Shown here one piece after another: positions 1-7,631 of a stretch of DNA of 36,031 nucleotides. The position numbers and the translations under genes were made by a program. The notes beneath the pieces were generated by a model. That model worked only from the letters and a program-made list of their open reading frames with translations. It ran no database searches and was not told where the DNA came from. Position 1 is the first letter of the stretch; the number at the start of each line of letters is the position of its first letter. This stretch comes from Lachnospiraceae bacterium (GTDB lineage: Bacteria > Bacillota > Clostridia > Lachnospirales > Lachnospiraceae). The DNA lies in NCBI GenBank assembly GCA_029225065.1, contig JAQXVT010000044.1, positions 1 through 36,031 of the forward strand, written 5' to 3'.

Positions 1-11
1 ATATTTTCACC

Positions 12-141
12 GCTTAGCTGAAACCGATTTTGCTTAGCTGACAGCTAATTGATTTTTCATTTCTCTTAGCTGAGATTGTTATTCTTCTCATCCTCAGGAT
101 CTTCCCAAAATAAAAGAAGCGGATCCCGATCTGCTTAGCTA
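12..141. repeat. Short scattered repeat CTTAGCT
   Basis: The word CTTAGCT occurs four times, beginning at about 13, 34, 65 and 134. The first three copies continue into GA. The fourth runs into a small palindrome, TTAGCTAGCTAA. The copies are unevenly spaced, so this is not a CRISPR. They lie downstream of the tRNA-Arg gene (read on minus) and may be remnants of duplicated tRNA flanks. No function can be assigned. Confidence 0.4.
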
Positions 142-161
142 GCTAATCGTTTTTCCGCTTC
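107..161 (-). terminator. Intrinsic terminator after tRNA-Arg
   Basis: On the minus strand an 8-bp perfect stem (arms 154-161 and 116-123, GAAGCGGA/TCCGCTTC) encloses a 30-base loop with a smaller palindrome, and is followed by TTTTATTTT (115-107). It lies just 3' of the tRNA-Arg gene, so it probably ends that transcript. Confidence 0.6.
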
Positions 162-168
162 AATCTAG

Positions 169-240
169 CGTTCCCTGCGGGAATCGAACCCACAACTAGT
201 GCTTAGGAGGCACTTGTTATATCCATTTAACTAAAGGAAC
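169..240 (-). tRNA. tRNA-Arg (anticodon CCT)
   Basis: Read on minus, the sequence folds as a complete cloverleaf. It has a 7-bp acceptor (GTTCCTT with AGGGAAC, one G-U), a GTTA/TAAC D stem, a perfect 5-bp anticodon stem AGTGC/GCACT around loop CTCCTAA, and a T arm GTGGG-TTCGATT-CCCGC. The anticodon CCT reads AGG codons. The discriminator is G and no CCA is encoded. This is the only one of three related copies at this edge whose stems all pair, so it is taken as the functional gene. Confidence 0.88.
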
Positions 241-351
241 AAGCATCGGTTTTTTGGCTTAAAATCAAGGTTTTTTGCCATTTCACCGACTTCTCTTATA
301 TATGATTAAGGTCTGTTTTTATGACCGTAACCCGCTGTTATTTCACTTTGA

Positions 352-396
352 TTGACGATGTTGTTATCGCCTATTTGGCGATGACTATGTTGTCAA
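352..396 (+). repeat. Long inverted repeat, RNA-hairpin-like
   Basis: Two 20-base arms (352-371 and 377-396) flank a 5-base loop TATTT. As plus-strand RNA, 19 of 20 positions pair: fifteen Watson-Crick and four G-U, with one U-U mismatch. On the minus strand the four G-U pairs become A-C mismatches, so the fold is better as plus RNA. TTTT follows at 397-400. A partial copy of the right arm (GCGATnnnnGTTGTCAA-like) lies at about 454-469. It could be a terminator or a small structured RNA. No gene is attached to it. Confidence 0.5.
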
Positions 397-403
397 TTTT
401 ATG

Positions 404-511
404 CGTCTCCTGTTCAAATCGAACTGCTACTCATTTTTTAATAGTAGTAAAAGCGATAAGCGTTGTCAAGACTTAGGAGGCGTGTGCTCTATCCAGCTGA
501 GCTACTGAGAC
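404..511 (-). pseudogene. Chimeric tRNA-Arg(CCT)-like sequence
   Basis: The minus strand starts with a good tRNA 5' half from 511: acceptor GTCTCAG, D arm GCTC/GAGC, then CACGC and loop CTCCTAA with anticodon CCT. After the loop the expected GCGTG is absent and unrelated sequence of about 45 bases follows, containing a sigma-A-like promoter. A T-loop-like TTCGATT and an acceptor-like AGGAGAC then appear near 425-404. That AGGAGAC pairs better with the 5' end of the copy at 603 than with this one. It looks like a recombined remnant, not a working tRNA. Confidence 0.55.
441..469 (-). promoter_or_regulatory. Sigma-A-type promoter inside tRNA remnant
   Basis: On minus, TTGACA (469-464), a 17-base spacer and TACTAT (446-441) make a near-consensus vegetative promoter. 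It points left, toward the intact tRNA-Arg at 240-169, about 190 bases downstream of the predicted start. It may be the promoter of that tRNA, with the hairpin at 352-396 lying in the leader. Confidence 0.5.
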
Positions 512-534
512 ATTTATAAGTTTTATGCAATTTT

Positions 535-603
535 CAAGGCTCGAAGGAATCGAACCATCTGCCGCTTAGGAGGACCCCGTTATATCCATTTAACTAAGGA
601 GAC
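535..603 (-). pseudogene. Degenerate tRNA-Arg(CCT)-like copy
   Basis: From 603 leftward the first 25 bases closely match the intact tRNA-Arg (same D arm and anticodon loop CTCCTAA), with acceptor strand GTCTCCT. The anticodon stem does not pair (GGGTC with GCGGC). The T arm pairs at four of five positions. The 3' acceptor strand GAGCCTT does not pair with the 5' end. The missing AGGAGAC occurs instead near 404-410 in the neighbouring remnant. Probably non-functional. Confidence 0.55.
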
Positions 604-606
604 AAA

Positions 607-648
607 ATAATGCTGTTCTGCGCGCCTATTCGCTCAGAACAGCATTAT
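607..648 (-). terminator. Terminator of the serS-DUF3881 transcript
   Basis: A perfect 14-bp inverted repeat (607-620 and 635-648, core AATGCTGTTCTG/CAGAACAGCATT) has a 14-base loop. On minus it is followed by TTTGTC after ATTAT. It lies just beyond the DUF3881 stop codon, as expected for that transcript's terminator. It is nearly symmetric and could work in both directions. Confidence 0.75.
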
Positions 649-669
649 CATACTATATTTCCAGATAAA

Positions 670-1548
670 TTACAAGTCAAAATTCAGCTGACCCTGCAGC
701 CAGATATTGCCCTTGAAGCGGCGGCCGATTTCCGGCACGCCAAGGAGATCTTTTGCATTTACACACACATCAAAATACATGTCGTTGCATTCGAGCGTCA
801 TCTGATAAACGTATTCATCGGTGACCATATTCTGTACGCGCTGACAGTACTCGATATTTCCAAGAATCTGATACTGGTCACATTCCATTCCATACGGCAT
901 GAAAAACGTATCCACAATAGAAAATACATCCTCCTTATAAACTCGCCGCGACACCATTGAATACAGATCCATATCCTCGATTGTCAGACTCTCGATTGCT
1001 TCCGGATCTCCGTTTTTTGCAGCGCTCATCAGCTGACTGCGCCTTGCGACAGATTTCTTTTCGAAATCGCCGATCTCCTCAGATGAACGCTTTGCCACCG
1101 GAAACAGGATCCGTCCGCCGGATGACAGACCGGTAAAGGTTGTTGTGACCGCTCCCTTTAGCTGACTTAAGATCTGTTCCTGGCGATACCGCGCCGCATT
1201 CTGCAGATAAAAGATCAGTGATACACCAACACGGCCATCGTCACAGATTCCTGCAAATGAATCACCGTTTACACGCCGTTCCACACTGACCTCCTCCGAG
1301 GTCGTAACACTTCTTCCTTTATAATAAGGAAAGTAGTACTGTCTGTGAAATCCGTCGCCGTCAATGTCTCCGCAGAGCTTGATGCCCATATCCGGTGCAA
1401 ATTCTTTTTCCATCTCAATGAACGCGGTATCGTCCTCCCGCACCGCTTCCCGATGGTCAAATTTCTGGTATACGTCCGCAAGCAGCTCTTCTACTTCCGA
1501 TTCTTTTGTAATGTTCGCAAAACCGATTGCTCTTAAATAAGAATGCAT
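670..1548 (-). CDS. DUF3881 family protein (unknown function)
   Basis: The 292-residue protein resembles the DUF3881 family found in Lachnospiraceae; the assignment is by recollection of family character. No enzymatic motif, signal peptide or membrane segment is visible. The sequence is mixed alpha/beta and rich in acidic and aromatic residues, suggesting a soluble cytoplasmic protein. The start is supported by GGGGAG six bases upstream of ATG. It lies 24 bases after serS on the same strand and shares a terminator with it, so the two are probably one transcript. Nothing in the sequence indicates what it does. Confidence 0.75.
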   Translation of the reverse strand: MHSYLRAIGFANITKESEVEELLADVYQKFDHREAVREDDTAFIEMEKEFAPDMGIKLCGDIDGDGFHRQYYFPYYKGRSVTTSEEVSVERRVNGDSFAGICDDGRVGVSLIFYLQNAARYRQEQILSQLKGAVTTTFTGLSSGGRILFPVAKRSSEEIGDFEKKSVARRSQLMSAAKNGDPEAIESLTIEDMDLYSMVSRRVYKEDVFSIVDTFFMPYGMECDQYQILGNIEYCQRVQNMVTDEYVYQMTLECNDMYFDVCVNAKDLLGVPEIGRRFKGNIWLQGQLNFDL

Positions 1549-1572
1549 CTTATCTCCCCTTTAAAGCCGGTC

Positions 1573-2853
1573 TTATCTGATTACTTCCTGTCCGCCCATA
1601 TACGGTCTTAAAGCTTCCGGAATCCGAACGCTTCCATCCTCATTGAGGTTGTTTTCAAGGAATGCAATCAGCATTCTCGGCGGTGCAACTACTGTATTAT
1701 TCAGTGTATGCGCAAGATACTTCTTTCCGTCCGCACCCTTTACACGGATTTTCAGACGTCTTGCCTGCGCATCTCCCAAATTGGAGCAGCTTCCTACTTC
1801 AAAATATTTTTTCTGTCTCGGTGACCATGCCTCTACGTCAAGAGATTTCACCTTCAGATCTGCCAGATCACCAGAACAGCACTCAAGCGTACGTACTGGA
1901 ATATCCAGTGTGCGGAAGAAATCTACAGTATTCTGCCACAGCTTGTCAAACCACATCATGCTGTCCTCCGGTTTGCAGACAACGATCATTTCCTGCTTTT
2001 CAAACTGGTGGATACGATATACACCTCTCTCCTCGATACCATGCGCACCTTTTTCCTTACGGAAGCACGGAGAATAGCTGGTCAGTGTCTTCGGAAGCTC
2101 TTCCTCCGGAATCAGTGTATCAATAAATTTTCCGATCATCGAATGCTCACTTGTACCGATCAGGTACAGATCCTCGCCCTCGATCTTGTACATCATGGCA
2201 TCCATCTCTGCAAAGCTCATAACGCCAGTTACCACATTGCTGCGGATCATATACGGCGGAATGCAGTACGTAAATCCTCTGCCGATCATGAAATCTCGTG
2301 CATAGGAAAGCACTGCGGAATGAAGTCTTGCAATATTGCCCATCAGGTAATAGAAACCGTTTCCGGCTACTCTTCCTGCTGCATCCATATCAATGCCATG
2401 AAGCTTCTCCATGATCTCTGTGTGATACGGAATCTCAAAATCCGGAACAACCGGCTCACCGTAGCGTTTCACCTCTACATTCTCGCTGTCGTCTTTTCCG
2501 ATCGGAACGGACGGATCGATGATATTCGGAATAACCATCATTCTCTTGCGGATCTCTTCCTCTACTTCCTTCTCGCGGGCATCCAACTCTGCCATACGCT
2601 CGGAATTCTGCGTTACTTCCTTCTTTACAGCCTCAGCCTCTTCTTTTTTGCCCTGTGCCATCAGTGCACCGATCTGCTTGGAAATTTTATTTCGGTTTGC
2701 ACGAAGTGCCTCTACCTCTTTTTTGATGTCTCTGTTTTCCTGATCATATTTCAGAACCTCGTCCACCAGCACAAGCTTCTTATCCTGAAATTTATTTCGG
2801 ATATTCTGCTTTACGATTTCCGGGTTTTCTCTCACAAATTTAATGTCTAACAT
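1573..2853 (-). CDS. serS: Seryl-tRNA synthetase
   Basis: A class II aminoacyl-tRNA synthetase that charges tRNA-Ser. The 426 residues begin with the two-helix tRNA-binding arm (about 28-105, charged coiled coil) followed by the catalytic core. GTSEHSM at about 233 corresponds to the TxE serine-binding segment. Motif 2 is at 263-290 (FRKEKG...HQFEKQE) and motif 3 at about 386-403 (NTVVAPPRMLIAFLEN). Motif 3 and CSGDLADLKVKSLDVEAW differ from the usual bacterial wording (AvGRTLVAILEN, TGDLGFAAAKTYDIEVW), so this is a divergent branch. CTGGAGGC lies eight bases before ATG. A sigma-A promoter precedes it, and no T-box leader fits in the short upstream gap. Confidence 0.95.
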   Translation of the reverse strand: MLDIKFVRENPEIVKQNIRNKFQDKKLVLVDEVLKYDQENRDIKKEVEALRANRNKISKQIGALMAQGKKEEAEAVKKEVTQNSERMAELDAREKEVEEEIRKRMMVIPNIIDPSVPIGKDDSENVEVKRYGEPVVPDFEIPYHTEIMEKLHGIDMDAAGRVAGNGFYYLMGNIARLHSAVLSYARDFMIGRGFTYCIPPYMIRSNVVTGVMSFAEMDAMMYKIEGEDLYLIGTSEHSMIGKFIDTLIPEEELPKTLTSYSPCFRKEKGAHGIEERGVYRIHQFEKQEMIVVCKPEDSMMWFDKLWQNTVDFFRTLDIPVRTLECCSGDLADLKVKSLDVEAWSPRQKKYFEVGSCSNLGDAQARRLKIRVKGADGKKYLAHTLNNTVVAPPRMLIAFLENNLNEDGSVRIPEALRPYMGGQEVIR

Positions 2854-2906
2854 TTCTTTTGCCTCCAGATTAATTTTTTCTTTCCTCAGTTTTCAAAACT
2901 TTCTTT

Positions 2907-2935
2907 ATCATATACCATTTCATCTTTCAAGTAAA
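2907..2935 (-). promoter_or_regulatory. Likely serS promoter
   Basis: On minus, TTTACT (935-930 of the 2900s), a 17-base spacer and TATGAT (912-907) lie about 54 bases upstream of the serS start codon. The -35 sits just beyond the DUF4446 stop codon, so serS can be transcribed separately from the upstream gene. Confidence 0.55.
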
Positions 2936-2940
2936 GGACT

Positions 2941-3456
2941 TCAGCCCATGTCGCTGAAATAATTCACCGCCTGACGGAGTGCTTCTTTCTCCTCCTGACC
3001 AAGCACAATGTATGATTCTCCCTTTACAATTTCCTTTATGTAGGTATAGCAGCCTTCTCTTCCGTGAATCGCATTGAGTACGAATCCGGAATTGTTCTCG
3101 TCAAGCATTGCCAGTGCAAAGCTCAGTCTGCCTCCTACGTCCGGAAAGGCATCGTATTTTACGATACCGATCTTGTTTGCCGTACGGCCCTGAATTTCCT
3201 TGATTCTTCGAATCTCATCCGTATTAATCTTTGTCAGTTCCGACAGCTTGTCCACTTCCTGAAAGCGCTGTGCAAATGCCTTTTCCAGCGAAACGGCATC
3301 CTTTCCTCGCATAAAAATACGATAACGTTTCAGAAAGCGTGTCATTTTCATCGATACCCGCACCATATAAAGAAGTACGAATATCATAATTCCCATCATC
3401 GCAATGACGATGATGCCCGGATCGATTCCGAGCGAATTCAAAATGTTGCTTTCCAT
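2941..3456 (-). CDS. DUF4446 family membrane protein
   Basis: A 171-residue protein recognised as DUF4446-like. It has one N-terminal hydrophobic segment (about 9-32, rich in I, M, V and L), then a basic stretch, a short helical region resembling a coiled coil (about 45-85), and a soluble C-terminal domain with GRLSFALAMLDENNSGFVLN and YTYIKEI. It is probably a single-pass protein with a cytoplasmic domain. An in-frame ATG 11 codons upstream exists, but the chosen start has AGGGATC seven bases before it and begins at MESNILN. The gene follows parB on the same strand, a common arrangement in clostridia. Molecular function is unknown. Confidence 0.75.
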   Translation of the reverse strand: MESNILNSLGIDPGIIVIAMMGIMIFVLLYMVRVSMKMTRFLKRYRIFMRGKDAVSLEKAFAQRFQEVDKLSELTKINTDEIRRIKEIQGRTANKIGIVKYDAFPDVGGRLSFALAMLDENNSGFVLNAIHGREGCYTYIKEIVKGESYIVLGQEEKEALRQAVNYFSDMG

Positions 3457-3506
3457 TTCTGATCCCTTTCTGCAATGTTCGGTAAGCAATCCGCTTTACC
3501 ACTTGG

Positions 3507-3550
3507 AATATCATAAGGAATTTACCCGTAAATGATTCCCTTATAATATT
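3507..3550. repeat. Palindromic ATAAGG-type repeat between DUF4446 and parB
   Basis: The left arm at 3507-3521 (AATATCATAAGGAAT) pairs with 3535-3550 (ATTCCCTTATAATATT) with one bulge and one mismatch. The loop contains ACCCGTAA. It shares the CATAAGGA/TCCTTAT arms and an ACCCGT-type centre with the tandem palindromes at 8172-8400, so it looks like a dispersed member of that family. There is no T run to make it a standard terminator. Confidence 0.5.
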
Positions 3551-3588
3551 TTATGAGCCTAGTCGCTTCACGTCCTGCGTTCAAGCTA

Positions 3589-3604
3589 TGTTTCACGTGA
3601 AACA
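3589..3604. promoter_or_regulatory. parS site (perfect)
   Basis: TGTTTCACGTGAAACA, the perfect 16-bp palindromic ParB-binding site known from Bacillus and other Firmicutes. It lies immediately 3' of parB. Confidence 0.93.
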
Positions 3605-3608
3605 TTTT

Positions 3609-4532
3609 CTACTGCGCTGTACTTTCTTCTCTCGGTATTGACTGAAACAGCTCCATCAAACGCTCCAACTCATCATCCGAATAATAATCAATTACGATTT
3701 TTCCTTTATGATTCGCCTTGTGGTTGATTGATACTTTGGTGCCGAATAATGCTTTCATCTTCTCTTCCAGATTTTCATAGATAAACGCATTTTCCGGCTG
3801 CGGCTTTTCTTTTTTATTTTCCGCATTCTGCATTGACTTCATCAGTTTCTCGACATCTCGCACACTCAGCTTCTGATCAAATACCTGCATTGCAATTTTA
3901 TACTGCTGTTCCTTATCCTCGATTGACAGCAGCGCTCTCGCATGGCCTGTCGTGATCATCTCGTCAATTACCATCTGCTGTACTCTTGGATCGAGCTTCA
4001 GCAGTCGGACCGAGTTTGTCACCGCCGTACGGCTCTTGGAAACACGCTCTGCCACTTCATCCTGTTTCAGCTTAAATTCCGTCAAAAGTCTCTTGTAAGC
4101 CAACGCTTCTTCGATCGGATTTAAGTCCTCCCGCTGAATATTTTCAATCAGAGAAATCTCAACAATCTGCTGATCGGTGAAATCCTTGATCACGACCGGC
4201 ACTTCTTTCAGCCCAGCCATCTTTGCAGCACGCCATCTGCGCTCACCTGCAATAATTTCGTAGTAGCCATCCCGTTTTTGCACCAGAAGCGGCTGCAATA
4301 CACCGTACTGTTTGATCGATTCAGACAGCTCCAGCAGTGCATCCTCGTCAAATTTTTTACGCGGCTGTTCACGGTTTGGTTCAACCTCACTGATACGCAG
4401 TTTCATCTCTTCTTTTTTCACTACAGTTTTCACAACCGTCTCCGGTTTTGCCGGCGCTGCTTTTTTCTCTGCACTCTGCTTTGGAATGAGAGAATCCAGG
4501 CCCTTCCCCAAACCCGATTTTTTTATCGTCAT
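3609..4532 (-). CDS. parB: ParB/Spo0J chromosome segregation protein
   Basis: A 307-residue CTP-dependent DNA clamp that loads at parS and spreads, recruiting SMC and stimulating ParA. The N-terminal KKSGLGKGLDSLIP is the usual ParA-contacting segment. The CTP-binding GERRWRAAK motif lies at 96-104. A helix-turn-helix (about 145-175, KQDEVAERVSKSRTAV) reads parS. The C-terminal 60 residues form the dimerisation domain. GAGGTG precedes ATG, and the start overlaps the parA stop as ATGA, indicating translational coupling. Four perfect parS sites and further variants lie within 5 kb. This is the chromosomal, not plasmid, type, judged by its position beside oriC. Confidence 0.96.
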   Translation of the reverse strand: MTIKKSGLGKGLDSLIPKQSAEKKAAPAKPETVVKTVVKKEEMKLRISEVEPNREQPRKKFDEDALLELSESIKQYGVLQPLLVQKRDGYYEIIAGERRWRAAKMAGLKEVPVVIKDFTDQQIVEISLIENIQREDLNPIEEALAYKRLLTEFKLKQDEVAERVSKSRTAVTNSVRLLKLDPRVQQMVIDEMITTGHARALLSIEDKEQQYKIAMQVFDQKLSVRDVEKLMKSMQNAENKKEKPQPENAFIYENLEEKMKALFGTKVSINHKANHKGKIVIDYYSDDELERLMELFQSIPREESTAQ

Positions 4533-5299
4533 TCTTCTTCACCTCTATGTATTACTTCCTCTGCCAGCAGACGATAACCTTCTGCGCCCGTAGATCTCGG
4601 ATCATACTTTGTGATCGGCATTCCATAGCTTGGTGCCTCAGCCAACCTTACATTTCTTGGAATGATGGTCTTATAAATGCGCTGATTCAGGTTATTCTTT
4701 ACATTTTCAACCACTTGCAAAGACAGATTCGTCCGGGCATCGTACATGGTAAACACAACGCCTTCAATCTCAAGATTTGGATTCAAACGATCTTTTACCA
4801 GATCAATCGTGTGCATCAGCTGGCTCAGACCTTCCAGAGCGTAATATTCACATTGAATTGGAACGAGGACCGTATCACCGGCGCACATGGAGTTGATTGT
4901 CAGCGTATTTAATGACGGCGGGCAGTCGATAATCACAAAGTCATAATCTTCTTTGATTTCATCCAACGCATTTTTCAGAAGATATTCCTTTCCCTCTACT
5001 CCAACCAGTTCAATTTCCGCTCCGGCCAGATTGACATTTGATGGAAGAATCGAAAGATTCTCGAAAATTTCCGGTTGCAAACATTCCTGGATTGTTTTCT
5101 CACCGAGGAGCAATTCATACACCGTATTTTCCACTTCATCTTTTTCAACGCCAAGTCCACTTGTAGTATTTCCCTGTGGGTCCATATCAATTACAAGCAC
5201 CTTTTGGCCAAGACTTGCAAGAGAAGCAGACAGATTAATCGATGTCGTAGTCTTTCCGACACCGCCCTTTTGGTTTGCAACAACAATAGTTCTTCCCAT
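4529..5299 (-). CDS. parA: ParA/Soj chromosome partitioning ATPase
   Basis: A 256-residue deviant-Walker ATPase that dimerises on DNA with ATP and drives origin segregation with ParB. In B. subtilis, Soj also regulates DnaA. The deviant Walker A KGGVGKTT lies at 11-18 with the signature lysine at 11. DMDPQGN follows at about 38-44, and VIIDCPPSL is the Walker B region. The length is typical of Soj. AAGGGAG lies 12 bases upstream of ATG, a slightly long gap. A perfect parS sits about 70 bases upstream, so ParB binding could influence parAB transcription. It overlaps parB by four bases. Confidence 0.96.
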   Translation of the reverse strand: MGRTIVVANQKGGVGKTTTSINLSASLASLGQKVLVIDMDPQGNTTSGLGVEKDEVENTVYELLLGEKTIQECLQPEIFENLSILPSNVNLAGAEIELVGVEGKEYLLKNALDEIKEDYDFVIIDCPPSLNTLTINSMCAGDTVLVPIQCEYYALEGLSQLMHTIDLVKDRLNPNLEIEGVVFTMYDARTNLSLQVVENVKNNLNQRIYKTIIPRNVRLAEAPSYGMPITKYDPRSTGAEGYRLLAEEVIHRGEEE

Positions 5300-5330
5300 T
5301 TATCCGTATAACTCCCTTCATTCGTGTAAA

Positions 5331-5362
5331 GCAGACTTCTACAATCTACTTTGCTGCTTGCT
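5331..5362 (+). repeat. Origin-region 32-nt repeat, copy a
   Basis: This stretch (GCAGACTTCTACAATCTAC...) aligns over its whole length with copies at 7600-7631 and 21591-21622. The shared core is ACAATCTACTTYGCT-like. The copies can form a small hairpin (AAGCRGA with TCYRCTT). This copy lies between parA and the parS at 5370. Confidence 0.45.
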
Positions 5363-5369
5363 TTTACAA

Positions 5370-5385
5370 TGTTTCACGTGAAACA
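5370..5385. promoter_or_regulatory. parS site (perfect), upstream of parA
   Basis: A perfect TGTTTCACGTGAAACA about 70 bases upstream of the parA start codon, within the likely promoter region. Autoregulation of parAB by ParB is possible but not shown. Confidence 0.93.
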
Positions 5386-5520
5386 TTTTTATATTATCTC
5401 ATCAACGGATACTTGTCCGTTTTGCTGCTTTTCTTATATTACCATTTTCATTTGTTCCCGTCAAAGATTTCCGGCTTATTTTATAAGAAAAACCAGGTGA
5501 ATTTAGGCGAATTCTGGAAA

Positions 5521-5536
5521 TGTTTCACGTGAAACA
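5521..5536. promoter_or_regulatory. parS site (perfect)
   Basis: A perfect TGTTTCACGTGAAACA, 151 bases from the previous site, in the non-coding zone upstream of parA. Confidence 0.93.
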
Positions 5537-6280
5537 TAAAATAAGGGTATAGAGTGGTGAGTTACACTTCGTTTTTATTGTTTAACAGACTCATAAGGCT
5601 TTTCCTCGTTGGCGTAGGCCTCTTCTAGAATTTCTTTTATAGTATTTCATAAACGCTTCCTTATTATATAGGTAGAAATGCTATGGCATTTCTCTTTTTT
5701 GGCGGATCTTTGTCCTATGCAATTGAGCATTTAGCAGCGCTCTGCTTTCTATAATAATTGCACTTGTCGGTGTTGTGTAATTTATTATAAGGCATCCTTC
5801 CATTGACATGGGGCCTTTTCCGCAAAATTCCATCTGAGATTTCATAATTGATTAGATATTTCTGCAAATTTTTTTAAAAAAGGGGAGTTCTTTCTGATAC
5901 AGTCACCCCCCTTCTGTCTAGTATTCCTTGCACCCCTATGGGGACTTGCTCGATTTATTTAAACAAAGTTGTGCTCTTTTATATTTTCCCTGTAAATTCT
6001 ACTCTTTCAGACGAATTTCGAAGATTGGTTCGTATTGCTGTGTTAGATTTTTATTAGTTTGGTCAATATTTTCTATTTTTTAGTTTTGCCTGTATTATAT
6101 TGATATTTTTCGTTATATTTTGTTATATATCGATATATTTAGTTCTTTTATTCTATGTTTTTCGATTTATTTTGTCGTTTTTAAAATCATGTAAACCATT
6201 CATATTTATCGCATTTATACCCCTATTTTTCGTTTTCTATTTTATTTTCTCTGTGCTGCATATATTGTCAATTTTTTCTA

Positions 6281-6296
6281 TGTTTCACGTGAGAAT
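6281..6296. promoter_or_regulatory. Degenerate parS half-site
   Basis: TGTTTCACGTGAGAAT keeps the left 12 bases of parS but has three changes in the last four. It may be a decayed site or a weak ParB site. Confidence 0.4.
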
Positions 6297-7013
6297 ACTT
6301 TCCATATATGTCAATATTCATCAATACAATTGTTTTTATATTTATCGCTGTGACCACTTATTCCAGACACAATCCAAATTATTTTTCCAGTTAAAGCCGG
6401 ATATTTGCAGTCCAGTTTGTTGTTTGTGGAATTATAAGAAGTTTTTTGTAAGCGGACAGTTCGCAAAGCATTCTTTTATTCCATTCATTATGGTATTTTC
6501 ATACTCAGCTTCGCGGCTTCTATTTGAGCAGTTTTGCGCTCCCTGATGTAAGCAGTTTTTCATCCACCGCTTATTACTTCTCATGTTTGAAACGGCTCTC
6601 CCACTTGATTTAGTTAATTGCATTTCTTTGTAAATCAACGGTATCTGTTTTAATCTCCTCTCATTTTCATTTGCTAACCAGTAATAATTTTTCAAGTACT
6701 TTTATGTAATACAACTTTAGTTTTTATAAAATAGCCATATTTCACCAATCAGGTAAAAGAAGCAATTCCTTCATTTCAGACTTTGCAAGATCACTTGCGT
6801 TCTGTTAGTTGGGATTTTTCTGTATAAGTTTTTGCCTTTATCTATTTTAATTACTTTAAAGCACCAGATTGTGGCTTCCTGTTATCCAGCATTACGAGAT
6901 GTTCTATCCATTTTTAGCTCTTATTTTTTCTTACTCTTTTTAACTGAATTTCCAATAAGTTTTATTATTCTATGTTCTATTATTGTCTAATTTTCCATTG
7001 ATCAGTTCACTCA

Positions 7014-7029
7014 TGTTTCACGTGAAACG
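7014..7029. promoter_or_regulatory. parS site (one mismatch)
   Basis: TGTTTCACGTGAAACG differs from the consensus only at the last base. Outer-base changes are usually tolerated by ParB, so it is probably functional. Confidence 0.82.
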
Positions 7030-7190
7030 TGAGTTTTAATAGTCAATCATTCATTGTATTTCAGAAAGCTGTAATAATCTTTATAGTGATTTTTTACTTC
7101 CAGCCAAAGCAGATATTCGCAATTCGTTTTCACTATTTAAATAATCATAAGGGATCCCGGCTCATAAGGTGCCTCCTTCAAGCGAACCCC

Positions 7191-7274
7191 TTGTGGAATT
7201 TCACAAGCAGGTCCTTTCTTATGAAATTCCGCAAGTAGATTCTTTCTTATGAAATTTTGCAAATAGATTCCACC
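7191..7274 (+). repeat. 28-bp degenerate tandem repeat, three copies
   Basis: Three consecutive 28-base units begin at 7191, 7219 and 7247 with TTGTGGAATT, TTATGAAATT and TTATGAAATT, and share a GCAARTAGATTC-like middle. A sequence like the start of the first unit (CCTTGTGGAAT...TTTCACA) recurs at the right edge of the window near 36010-36030, so the unit is also dispersed. No coding frame is maintained because 28 is not a multiple of three. Confidence 0.6.
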
Positions 7275-7373
7275 TTATATTATTTGAAAGTATTTTTTCT
7301 TGATTACACTCAAACATCTATGTTTTCAAAAGAAGTATATCCATTTATTTTTTATCAAGCAATTCGCGTTCCA

Positions 7374-7389
7374 CGTTTCACGTGAAACA
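7374..7389. promoter_or_regulatory. parS site (one mismatch)
   Basis: CGTTTCACGTGAAACA differs from consensus only at the first base. It mirrors the mismatch of the site at 7014. Confidence 0.82.
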
Positions 7390-7599
7390 TCTCTCGTCTT
7401 GGATAAACTAAGCAAGCAGGTGAATAACTTATGAATAATCTCTCTTTAACCAGAATTATTCCATTTTTCCATTCTGCAAAAAAGCTGCTGCATACAGAAC
7501 TTTTTATCACGTATAAGTCAGACTTTTTTGTGGCAATAGTCAAAAACAAAAGCTAGCATAAATCAATCCGTCCAATTATAATTCAGGAGATTTACCAAA

Positions 7600-7631
7600 G
7601 CGAATATTTACAATCTACTTCGCTACTTGCT
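7600..7631 (+). repeat. Origin-region 32-nt repeat, copy b
   Basis: The second copy of the repeat described at 5331: GCGAATATTTACAATCTAC followed by TTCGCTACTTGCT. It lies in the gene-free zone, in the same orientation as the other two copies. Confidence 0.45.

Noticed and set aside
404-511. Intron-containing tRNA
   Set aside because: The 3' half does not pair with the 5' half in the acceptor or anticodon stems, so splicing would not give a tRNA.
610-960. Plus-strand open frame of 116 codons
   Set aside because: It is antisense to the DUF3881 gene and begins within the terminator hairpin; no ribosome binding site.
2854-2940. T-box leader before serS
   Set aside because: The gap is too short and has no T-box sequence or terminator; a plain promoter is present.
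6100-6546. 148-codon hydrophobic frame that could be a membrane protein
   Set aside because: F/I/Y/L-rich only because the DNA is T-rich; no ribosome binding site, and it contains a degenerate parS.
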